Assembly: GCF_000003815.2 (NCBI RefSeq)
Contig: NC_049982.1
Coordinates: 23,825,380-23,889,379 of the forward strand
Direction: 5' to 3'
DNA length: 64,000 nt
From: Branchiostoma floridae
Lineage: Eukaryota > Chordata > Leptocardii > Amphioxiformes > Branchiostomatidae
Shown here: one piece after another, positions 1-9,800 of the stretch
How positions within the stretch are numbered: the stretch's first letter is position 1
Layout of the letters: every line of letters begins with the position of its first letter
Translations under genes and position numbers: made by a program
Notes under the pieces: model-generated
What the model was told of the DNA's origin: nothing
The model's database searches: none
Seen by the model: only the letters and a program-made list of their open reading frames with translations

Positions 1-1644
1 CAAAATGTTGTACAGAAATGACTGTAACAAACGTTACCATTGTTCGATGCTGTCTAACCTTTCTACTTGACCTGGTGTAAAAAAGCTGCCCACTTTTTAA
101 ATGTCCCTATTGACGTCCACTTATAGCTAAATGATGTAGTCAATAAGGTAAGTCCTTTCGAAGAAAACAGGGTAAAGTCTACTGTTGTAACAAACGTTAC
201 CGGTAACGTTTGCTACCTGCCCTGTAATGCATTACCAATGGGACCGACAATAATAAGTTGATATTTTTTGGCTATGGTTAAGAGGTATTTTCCTAAACAA
301 CCAGGTAGTTTTCACCGAAAATAAAGCCGATTTATTTTTCGACCAAAAAAAGGCCATTTTCGACATTTCAATGAGAACGAGTGTAATTCATTTTTGCCTG
401 TTGTGCTCTAGCCTGTTTTTGTACTTGTAGTGACACTAGCCAGGAATTATATATATAGTTGAAGAGTGAAACTTGTTGAATAGTTGTAAAGAGGCACCAC
501 TATGGAAGTCATGAGTGTAGTTGCCAACTTAGTGATACCAGTATATATACTACTAGTACATTCGTGTCACTTTTACTACATTAGTTCACTTCTGTAATGC
601 AGGTACGAATGCCTTGTTAGTTGTGATGTCCTTGTTACGTTTATGGTGTCTATTTTGAACTTGTTTTTTTCGCCCTACATCACATTTTCATAGATGAAAC
701 ATGAACTTTAGCAAGAAAGAGAATTTAGTTAACTTATAATCAATATTGTTTTCAAAATTACAAAAGATGTAAGTGATTAGATATTTCTATGTACCACAAC
801 GAATTTGCTACCATCTGGCCGAGCATGATTGAAGCAAGGTGAAAATAAAAGACAAAAAATGTACTCTGTTGACTTATCAACACACCAGATTATTTAATCA
901 GCAAATGTGGTCAAATATGTACAAAGTTGGGCTTTTCTTGAACACACAGGGAGGATTGCTGTCACCTTACACAATCCAACATGTCATACAGACAGAATGT
1001 TTCGTTGTTTGGCCTAGGAAAATCATAGTCCAAATACGTGTACATGTGGAGTTCAAAACATAAACATTACTGCAGTAAATAGTATAAGCCCATGACCACA
1101 AATCCCACTTAAGTTCCAACAGGACAGTGCCAAAACACACAGGGAGTTGACTGGAAGACAGCTAGGCTGACAGTTTAGAAGACAGGACAAACTGTCAAAG
1201 ACTAACACATGAACAGAAAGGTAGAAATGTTGCTTACTAAAATTGCTTACTCTTTTACTTAACATTATAAGAATTAAAATCTAGATACTTCTATATCCAT
1301 GTTGATTGAAGCCTTAGAGATATTCCTATACTTCCTGATAATAAACCACACTACAAAAGTCAAAACCTATTCAAAGCTGAAACATCTGAAGATATGCCAA
1401 AACATTACAAGCTAAAACTGACAAGCTTAATTAAGTAAGACGATTAAAGAGAGCGTCACAAAAAGTAATAAACATTACTTGCGCATAAATTAACAAAATA
1501 ACGCAGGTCATCAAATCAGACAGTACACCTGTGTACTTTAAAACATCAGACTGTGACCTTGATCCATTTTGAAAGCTGATATAGATAATATAAAAGTATG
1601 ATAGGAGGTAAACTGTCTATTTACAAGGTTGTAAAGAGGTGAAA
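1..1644. other. 3' flank of the Ki-67-like gene
   Basis: AT-rich, no coding region that I can support; the small open frames here show no domain or splice context. The 3' UTR of the minus-strand gene must lie at the upper end. I found no AATAAA on the minus strand within the first kilobase; an ATTAAA at about 892-897 and an AATAAA near 331 are possible poly(A) signals, neither proven. Contains a palindrome at 191-212. Confidence 0.5.
191..212. repeat. 22-bp perfect palindrome, with a related direct repeat at 23-38
   Basis: CAAACGTTACC followed by its exact reverse complement. The 16-base string TGTAACAAACGTTACC occurs at 23-38 and again at 186-201. It may be the end of an old inverted-repeat element; no full element is visible because the window edge is close. 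Confidence 0.6.
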
Positions 1645-3843
1645 TCACTTCCTTCTAGACCTGAGGGTCCTCTTTACTGGTGTTGGAGATTTGGCCTTCT
1701 TCCCCGCTCCCCTGGTCTTCTTGGGTGTCGGAGTCGCTGGTTTTGCTGCGGCCTTCCCCCGCGTGCTTCTGGACTTTGCAGGAGTGGCTGGCTTCTCCTC
1801 AGCTACTGCTTTCCTCCTGGTGGTGCGGGTTTTCTTGGCTGGAGATGCCTTTTTCGCTGGAGATGCTTTCTTTGCTGGAGAAGCTGCCTTCACTGGGGAC
1901 GCTTTCTTTGCCGGTGATGCCGCCTTCACCGGAGAAGCTTTAGTAGCCTTTGCCCTGGTGGAGCGGCCCTTCTTGGCAGGAACTTTAGCTGGTGCAGCTT
2001 CCTCCACTACTGCTGCCTTAGCTCTTGTGGTGCGCGCCTTTTTGGCTGGTACTTCAGCTGGGGTGGGCTCTTCAGCCTCTTCTTTTTTCGTAGCCCTTGC
2101 GGCCCTGCCTCGCTTTGCTGGTGCCTTCACAGGAGAGGCAGGGGCTGGTGTTTCCTCCTTCTCTTTCTCGCTGACAGCTGCCTTTCCGCGCCTTGTAGTA
2201 CGTGTCTTCTTGGCTGGAGAAGCTGCCACGGGTTCCTGAGTTGCTGCCGCCCTTTTCGCTCCCCTCTTGGGCTTCACGGGAGAATCAGCGACCTCGATGA
2301 CCTCTGGTTCTGCTTCTTTGGCTCCACGCCTCGTACGCTTCACAGGTGAGGCAGCTTTGGGTGTAGGTTCTGGAGCAGCCTCCTCCACAATCTTCTTTGT
2401 AGGTGCTTTCCTCCCTCCTCTTGTCTTCTTGACAGGTGAGGCAGGTTTAGCAGGTGAGGCCACCTTCTCAGGACTGAAAGCCACCACTTCCGGCTCAACG
2501 ACTTTAGCGGCCGCCTTCTTGCCACGCCCACGAGTGGCGCGGGTCGGTGCTGGAGCTTCCTCTTGAGTCTCTGGTGCTGCTGGTGCTTTACCCCTACGAA
2601 TGGCCCGCTTGGTTGGCTTTTCTGGGGACTTCTTTGGGCTGACTGCCTTGACAACTTCCACTTCAGCCACTGGCTCCTTTGCAGCTGGTTTGGTAGCCCT
2701 GGTCTTCCTTGTCTTCTTGGGAGCAGGCTCAGGAGTTGGTGGTACATCGATGGTGACTTTCTTGGCCTGGCGGCCACGCTTTGCTGGTGGTGACTTGGTG
2801 GTTTCTTCTGCTGTGTCAGAAAGTTCCTCGACACGGGACCTCTTGCTTCCATGTTTAGCTGGTGATTTGACAGGGGTAGGTTCGGCTGCCTTTGCTACCT
2901 TCTTAGCACTGGCAGGCTTCTTGGCGCTGGCAGGCTTCTTGGCACTGGCAGGCTTCTTGGCACTTGCTGGTGCCTTCTTCTTACTTGCCGGGGTTTTGGC
3001 TGGTGTCTTCCTTGCAGGCGTAGTAGACACTGGGGAGGCGAACATCTCTTGGAGCCCAGTGTAGTCATCTGTGAACTCGTAGACATCTAGCGCCTTTTGA
3101 CTGGGAGTTGTCATCATCCTTTTGAGGCCACGGAAGTCTTCCAATGGAGCTGACTTGTTCTTCGGGGTGTGGAAGATGCGCTTCAGGCCAGTGGGACTCT
3201 CCACAGGTTTGCCAGGTTGTCCTTTCGGGGTCTTCAGAATGCGCTTGATGCCAGATGGGCTGTGAACAGGGGAAGCCGCTGCTGCTTTCGGGGTCTTCAT
3301 GATACGCTTCAGACCAGCGGGGCTGTTGACTGCAGCACCCTTAGTCTTGGGGGTCTTGGTGAGCCTCTTGATGCCTGCTGGACTGACCATGGGGGAGCTT
3401 GCTTCTTTTGGTGTCTTCAACAGACGAGCAACGCCAGCGAGTACTGCACTGTTCCTGCCTCGCCTTGGAGTGGGGGTGTTCAGGGGAGACACGTACATCT
3501 CCCCGGGGCTGTTGGGGGTCTGCAGATCGGCATACAGGCTGGAAACACTCAACTTCTGGGCTGACTTTGGAGTCTTGGAGGCAGACTTGGGGGTCTTCTT
3601 AGAAGAGCTCTGCTTGGGTGTGGCCTTGCGCTTAGGTGACGGAGTGGTGAACATCTCCTGCATTCCTGTGAAGCTGTCGTCAGCGGACTCCACGGCGCTC
3701 TTCTTGGTGACACCGGACTTGCGACCCTTGCGGAACTTGGTAGGAGCTTTCTGTGGTTTGGCTGCTGGAGTCCTTGCCTTGCGGATGAAGATGGTGGCTG
3801 GGGAGTCGACATGCCCTGTAGTCTTCACGCCCACCCTTGGGGT
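1645..3843 (-). CDS. MKI67: Ki-67-like exon 11 (terminal): Ki-67-type repeats and basic tail
   Basis: Residues 965-1696 and the TGA stop (1645-1647). The first part has GHVDSPATIFIRKA and TGMQEMFTTP, matching the conserved segment just before the large repeats of vertebrate Ki-67. Residues 1091-1234 are short repeats of the form G-(I/L)-K-R-x-x-x-TPK ending LEDFRGLKRMMTTP and TGLQEMFASP; vertebrate Ki-67 repeats carry related EDLAGFKELFQTP-type motifs. The remaining ~460 residues are Lys/Ala/Pro-rich with many SPVK and KTRR motifs and end KRTLRSRRK. By position and charge the tail is comparable with the chromatin-binding LR domain of vertebrate Ki-67, but that equivalence is inferred. Acceptor TTTATAG. 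Confidence 0.95.
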   Translation of the reverse strand, partial: TPRVGVKTTGHVDSPATIFIRKARTPAAKPQKAPTKFRKGRKSGVTKKSAVESADDSFTGMQEMFTTPSPKRKATPKQSSSKKTPKSASKTPKSAQKLSVSSLYADLQTPNSPGEMYVSPLNTPTPRRGRNSAVLAGVARLLKTPKEASSPMVSPAGIKRLTKTPKTKGAAVNSPAGLKRIMKTPKAAAASPVHSPSGIKRILKTPKGQPGKPVESPTGLKRIFHTPKNKSAPLEDFRGLKRMMTTPSQKALDVYEFTDDYTGLQEMFASPVSTTPARKTPAKTPASKKKAPASAKKPASAKKPASAKKPASAKKVAKAAEPTPVKSPAKHGSKRSRVEELSDTAEETTKSPPAKRGRQAKKVTIDVPPTPEPAPKKTRKTRATKPAAKEPVAEVEVVKAVSPKKSPEKPTKRAIRRGKAPAAPETQEEAPAPTRATRGRGKKAAAKVVEPEVVAFSPEKVASPAKPASPVKKTRGGRKAPTKKIVEEAAPEPTPKAASPVKRTRRGAKEAEPEVIEVADSPVKPKRGAKRAAATQEPVAASPAKKTRTTRRGKAAVSEKEKEETPAPASPVKAPAKRGRAARATKKEEAEEPTPAEVPAKKARTTRAKAAVVEEAAPAKVPAKKGRSTRAKATKASPVKAASPAKKASPVKAASPAKKASPAKKASPAKKTRTTRRKAVAEEKPATPAKSRSTRGKAAAKPATPTPKKTRGAGKKAKSPTPVKRTLRSRRK

Positions 3844-6800
3844 CTATAAAGGAAGAACAGTTCAGAAAAAAAACTTAAGTACATAGCATGGGCTTCTCTC
3901 TGTACTCTCTACGTATGAAATAAGATTACTTCAAGGTCTACCTGCTGAAAGTAATGAGCATTTGTCTTTACATACTTCTGAGAAGCAAACATGAAGGAAA
4001 GAATATTGGCTTTCTATTTAGAAGCAATGATAGCCTTTTTGGATCATCCCTTTTAATTTTCTTGTTACATACCAACGTATGGAGTTATAGGAGCTTTAGG
4101 TAACTTATTCCCACCTTGGGTGCCTTCAGCATGCTCTTGCGTTTGGCCAGAGACAGCTTCTTGCTGGCGACTGTTTGGACGACAGTCTTCGTCTTCACAA
4201 TCTTGGCCCCGACAGGTCCACTCAGGGTAGTTGACTGGAACAAAAACAGGAAGAGTGGTTGGTTTAGATTAAGTACTGACAATCTTTCATCCGACAATTT
4301 TCTTGGAAATATGCTGTAAGAAATATGACTACCATTATCATTTTTTCATTACTACATGGTTTATTTTTTCAAGCTTTGCACATTTTTTACTAGAGTTTGA
4401 CATTGATTAATGTCTTTACCTTTTTGTTGGCTGCCTTGACAATGTCTGCCCAGGTCTTCCTTGCTGGTGTCTTGCGTGCTGGAGTCTTGCGAGCTGGTGT
4501 CTTGCGGGCAGGGGTACCACTCTTGCGTGTGCTCTTTGGAGTCTTCACTGTTACTTGCTGCTTGAAGAGACAGAAAAGTTGTAGTATTCTACAATTACCT
4601 GTAGTCCAGAGCTAGTCTTTTTTTCTTCAAAATACCGAGAAATAAATTTTACCTGCACCAATCATTTTCTTTGCCTGTCCTTTTGTCAAAACATTGATTT
4701 ATACAGAATACTACTCACTTACTGCAAGTTGCAAACAACCAATGCAATTGAAGTATTGGCAGCTTCTGACTGCATTACTAAGTTAGTGTCACATTCAATC
4801 AGGGCTTTAGCCAGCTCGAGATTTTTTTCCGTCAGCCAATTCCCATTGACGGAAAATTCCTGTCAAGAATCTTTTTTTTTCCGTCATTGCGTAAAAATTT
4901 CCGTCATTGACTGCAAAAATGTCTACCTCGTCCGATATAAATGTTGTCATTGGGAGAAAATATGACACCACGCTGACGTTTTGTAATAATGTGAACAGTA
5001 AAACATCGTTTCTTTGCGTTTTCCCCGCAAAAACACGGCGCTAAAATCAACTCGCGGGGTATGCAAATCTAACATTACATATTCTCAATACGCACTGTTG
5101 ATTGGTTGATCGTAACATCAGGAGGGGCGTCTCCTCAGATCCCCCGCTCTGATTGGTAAAGCCATGGATACCGACCCACGATGCACCTCGCGCACCAGCG
5201 TTCAAATATTTTATTTGTTTGAAAATGTTACATTATTTTGTAAAGGCAGGAGAACGCTATATTTTTCTAATTAAGAATTAAAAAAAAATTCTAATTAAGA
5301 ACACAATTACTCAAAGACTCTTTTGAGAAAACATGCATTCATATACGGATTTATGGTGCATTTGGGGAAATTTTGGCGTTCAATTAACCCGGAAGTGTGC
5401 CAACAACAACGTGGCGTGGGTATCTCATCTGTGTCGCTGCAAAATTAGCGTTTTCTCGTCAAAACAAAAACAAAATTCCCGCTGAAGAGAACCGTGCAAC
5501 ATTTTAGATCCTAAAGATTATGTTTTTGATCAAACTATTTGTGGATAGCATGATGTGCCGGTTCTTTTAGCTGCGACTGGCACCTTGCGTTGTCGCAAGC
5601 GGCGCGGCTGGGCGAGCGAAAATAAGTTGTACGGCCAGCCCTGGCACGCTAGCGTACAAGTTAGGTTTTGATGAGTGTCAAGATTCCAAACAAAGTTCGT
5701 AGAATGCACTGTTCTTGGAGTGAGACCTTGAAAAATGGGTTTTTAATGAGATTATCGTATGCGAAAGGGTGCCGACACACAATCGTCAACAATCATGACA
5801 ATAGCAAAACAAACAGTGTGTGGCTTTCCGACAATGGGCTGTCCGGGCGCCCCCAAGCCGTAGCTTCCCTCTTTTCAACTTGGCCTCCTTGCTTCAATCA
5901 ACGATTTTTTTTCCGTCAAGGTTGACGGATTGGTTGAATTTTTTTTCCGTCACAGTCACACGCAGCAAATTTCCGTCAATTGACGGAAAAACGGACGCTG
6001 GCTAAAGCCCTGCATTCAATGTATGGTGTTACACATGGTAAGAAATCAGGCCACATAGCCATTCCACATGCAGACACAAAATAACACAACTCTATGTTTA
6101 ATTACCAACAATTTTAAGATGTATGCATAATACAGGACTAGAAATATTTTATCCATTCAGCTTACCTTCCTGCGTTTTCCAGCTGGGGCATCACCACTCG
6201 GGGTGCTCAACTTTCTCTTCTGCCCACGCTTCGCTGGGGTGGCAGTCTTTTTAGGTGTCTTCTTCGGGGTTGCTGCTTTCTTGAGAGTCCTCTTTGCAGG
6301 TGTTGCAGACTTAGGGGTAGCCACCTTTGCCGGTGTAGCAGATTTTGGTGTAGCCACCTTTGCTGGTGTAGCGGGCTTGGGTGTAGCCACCTTTACTGGT
6401 GTAGCGGACTTGGGGGTAGCCACCTTAGCCTTGGGTGTGGCCACCTTTGCTGGTGTAGCAGACTTGGGTGTAGCCACATTTGCTGGTGTAGCGGACTTGG
6501 GTGTAGCCACCTTTGCTGGTGTAGCAGATTTTGGTGTGGCCACCTTGGCTGGTGTAGCAGACTTGGGTGTAGCCACCTTTGCTGGTGTAGCAGACTTGGG
6601 TGTAGCCACCTTGGCTGGTGTAGCAGACCTGGGTGTAGCCACCTTGGGAGAAGCAGCCTTAGGAGAAGCCCTGACTGGTGTGGCAGACTTGGGTGTAGCC
6701 ACCTTTGCTGGTGTTGCAGATTTTGGTGTGGCCACCTTTGCCGGTGTAGCGGACTTGGGCGTAGCCACCTTGGGAGAAGCAGTCTTCGGAGAAGCCCTGA

Positions 6801-9800
6801 CTGGTGTGGCAGACTTGGGTGTAGCCACCTTTGCTGGTGTGGTGGACTTGGGCGTACCCACCTTGGGAGAGGCAGCCTTAGGAGAAGACCTGACTGGTGT
6901 AGCTGACCTCTTGGGGGAAAGCTTCTCGGCACGAGCAGTGACAGCCTGCTTGAGCTCTTCACGCACTGGTGTGGGGAATCGACGAGCCAAGTTGGGCGAG
7001 GCTCCTAGAGCCTTCTTGGCAATCACCCTCCTGAGCTCCTCCTTCGCTGGAGTAGACATCTTGACCCTTGCAGGAGTCGGCGTCCTTTTCACAACGGCAG
7101 GCTTGGGCGTAACTTGCTTGGGAGAGGCTGCCCTGGGGGTCCTGGCTTTGGGTGAAGGAGTCTTGGCCTTTGGAGATAGAGACCTTGCCCTGGGAGGTGT
7201 CTTGCTCTTAGGTGTGGCAGCCTTCACTGGGGTCTTGGCCTTAGGAGTCACTGCCTTTGGGGTCTTTGCCTTTGGAGATGGTGTCTTGGCCTTGGGTGAT
7301 GGGGTCCTGGCCTTTGGAGAAGGTGTCTTGGCCTTAGGAGATGGAGACCTTGCCCTGGGAGGAGTCTTGGTCTTAGGTGTAGCAGCCTTAGTTGGTGTCT
7401 TGGCCTTAGGAGTTGCTGCCTTTGGTGTCTTGGCTTTCGGAGATGGGGTCCTGGCCTTGGGAGATGGTGTCTTGGCTTTGGGTGAAGGAGTCTTGGCCTT
7501 AGGAGATGGAGTCCTCGCCCTGGGAGGTGTCTTCCCCTTGGGAGTGGCAGCCTTCACTGGAGTCTTAGCCTTAGGAGATGGAGTTTTAGCCTTCGGAGAT
7601 GGGGTCTTTGCCTTGGGGCTCTTCGCACGTGGGGTGGCCTTCTTCGGGGTGATCTCTTCTCCCTCGGCTATGGTGGTGGTTCGTGGGCTGACCGCTAGAG
7701 AGAAACGCCTCTTCTTCATGTCTGGAGTTTGAGCCAGGATGCCTCCGGTGGACCTCCTGGTCATCGGTGATGCCCCACGGCGCAGGGGCAGGGCTGGAGG
7801 CATCTTCTTGTCAAAGTGCTCTGGACTGAGGGCAGGGCCAAACGACACACGCTTGGACAGGGACTCAAACTCAGACGGTCCGGAAGACTTCCTCTTCTTG
7901 CCTGCAGACTTGGCGGGTGTGACCTTTGCTGGTGTTGCTTTTTCTGAAACAAAAGCTTACTATGAATCTCTGGTATCAGTAACATCAACAAAATGTAATG
8001 TAGAGGAAGGTTTGAAAAAGATATGTTCTGAAAATCATGTGAAAAGCTGTGTGAACCGTTGTTTACCAATCAAAAGATCAAATAAGTCAGAGATGTAATA
8101 AAGATTTTTCACAATTGGAATAGCCCTAAAGCATTAACAGTTCATGTCATTGTACTTACTGGTCTTGGGAGTTTTTGGCGACTCCTCAGAAAGGGCCTCC
8201 TGAAGTGGCGCAGAGCGGCGGCGCAGCTCAGTGATGCTGGTCTTCAGCGGCATCACGGCAGGCTGTCGGGGGCTACCAAAGGGAGGGGCCTACAGGGGGC
8301 AGAGTGGACAGAGGTGAGCAACACCGACATTTCATAATACACGGATTTCTTTTTTTTCATAGTTATAACTTATACCATATGAGAACATTTTCACAACTCA
8401 AATGTACATAGGCAGGGGAAGCATCAGGTGCATTTCTCTGAATGGAATACAATTTAACATTTTCTAGATACAGAACATATTGAATGCACTGCTGTTAGTT
8501 CTGGGAGAAAAGTTCAAATGTGTGGTTCATGCTCCATAAGGTAAGTTGTTACAACTCTAACAAAGATATAATCATTTGGTATACCATTTTTTTAAGTATA
8601 CGCTTAAAGATATTCTTACATAGATTGTAGTTGAACAAATGTACCTTCTAGGAGTTTTTCACAGTGCCATGAAGTCATATCATGCATATGGGCATCAGAC
8701 CGAGATGTATCAACAGGACTTCAGTATTACGTCCCCGTATAAAATACGGTCATCATCTGCACTTTCATTGTGTTGCGAACTTGACATAAATCAACAGAAC
8801 TTGAAAAAGAAACACAGAATGCAGAATGTACTCTTACCTTCTTGCCACTCTTCTTCAGTGGGGAGCTTGCCCGCCGGCTGGAGGCAGGGGAGGAGTCCTC
8901 ACCCTGGGGCAGCTCTTCTGCAGGTTTGGGACTGGCAGAGCGTGCTGGAGACTTCTACATCAATAGAGAATGTGTAAAAAAAATGCATTAACACATAAAA
9001 AAAAAGAAACAAAATTAGAAAAGACTCCCACACACTAGTTGAAGCCACAGGCTACTTCCAAAATCAGACAAAAGTTTGTTCAACATCAAACTATTGCTTG
9101 TTCATAGTTCTATTTACCTTTGGAGTTGCCTTCTTGGCAGGAGTTGCATGCTTGGGGGACTTGGCAGCAGGAGTAGCTGTCTTCTCTGGGGTGGCCTTGG
9201 AGGCCTTGCCTGGGGACTTGTTGGGAGTCTTGGCCCTACCAGGGCTCTTGGTGCCAGCTAGTGGAACATAACAATGAACATGTTACATTTCTACATACAT
9301 TTTGATTTATCAAGACTTGCATCTCAAGCAAACATAAACAGGTCCCTTATTTCAGTCATATGTTTCAGAGACCTGCTGACCACAGTAATTGTAATTTCTT
9401 AGACAAGCAGGCTGTAATTTCTAAGACTACATTTTTTTCTAAACAGGGTACTGAAGCTATAGTGTCTATCAAAATCAAAAGTTGTCTGTCTGAAGAAATG
9501 ATCTGCTCATTATAACTGCTGTTAAGACACATCACACCTAAGAGGTTCCAATGTTAGAATCATTTCAAAATATGCAAGCAACAAATGGCAAGCTATGCTC
9601 CTCTCTTAGTCTTTGCTGGGGAAAAATGCATGTTAAGTTTCTTCAAAATTGTACCAAAGTCCTCAAACATGCACTCAGCACACATTTTGTGGTTCAACAC
9701 TCAAACACACAACACCAACTTGGCTGATTTTCAGCCAAGAGTTATAAAAGACACACGAACAATGAACAACAATTTACCGTTTTCACTACCTCTTTTTGGT

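Noticed and set aside
1691-3064. Plus-strand frames of 182 and 154 codons opposite exon 11
   Set aside because: They are shadows of the Lys/Ala/Pro-rich terminal exon, with composition set by the other strand.
6203-7732. 509-codon open frame on the plus strand
   Set aside because: It is the exact antisense of the S/T-P minisatellites in exon 8. The Gly/Val/Ala repeat is a mirror of the coding repeat, and there is no independent domain or splice context.
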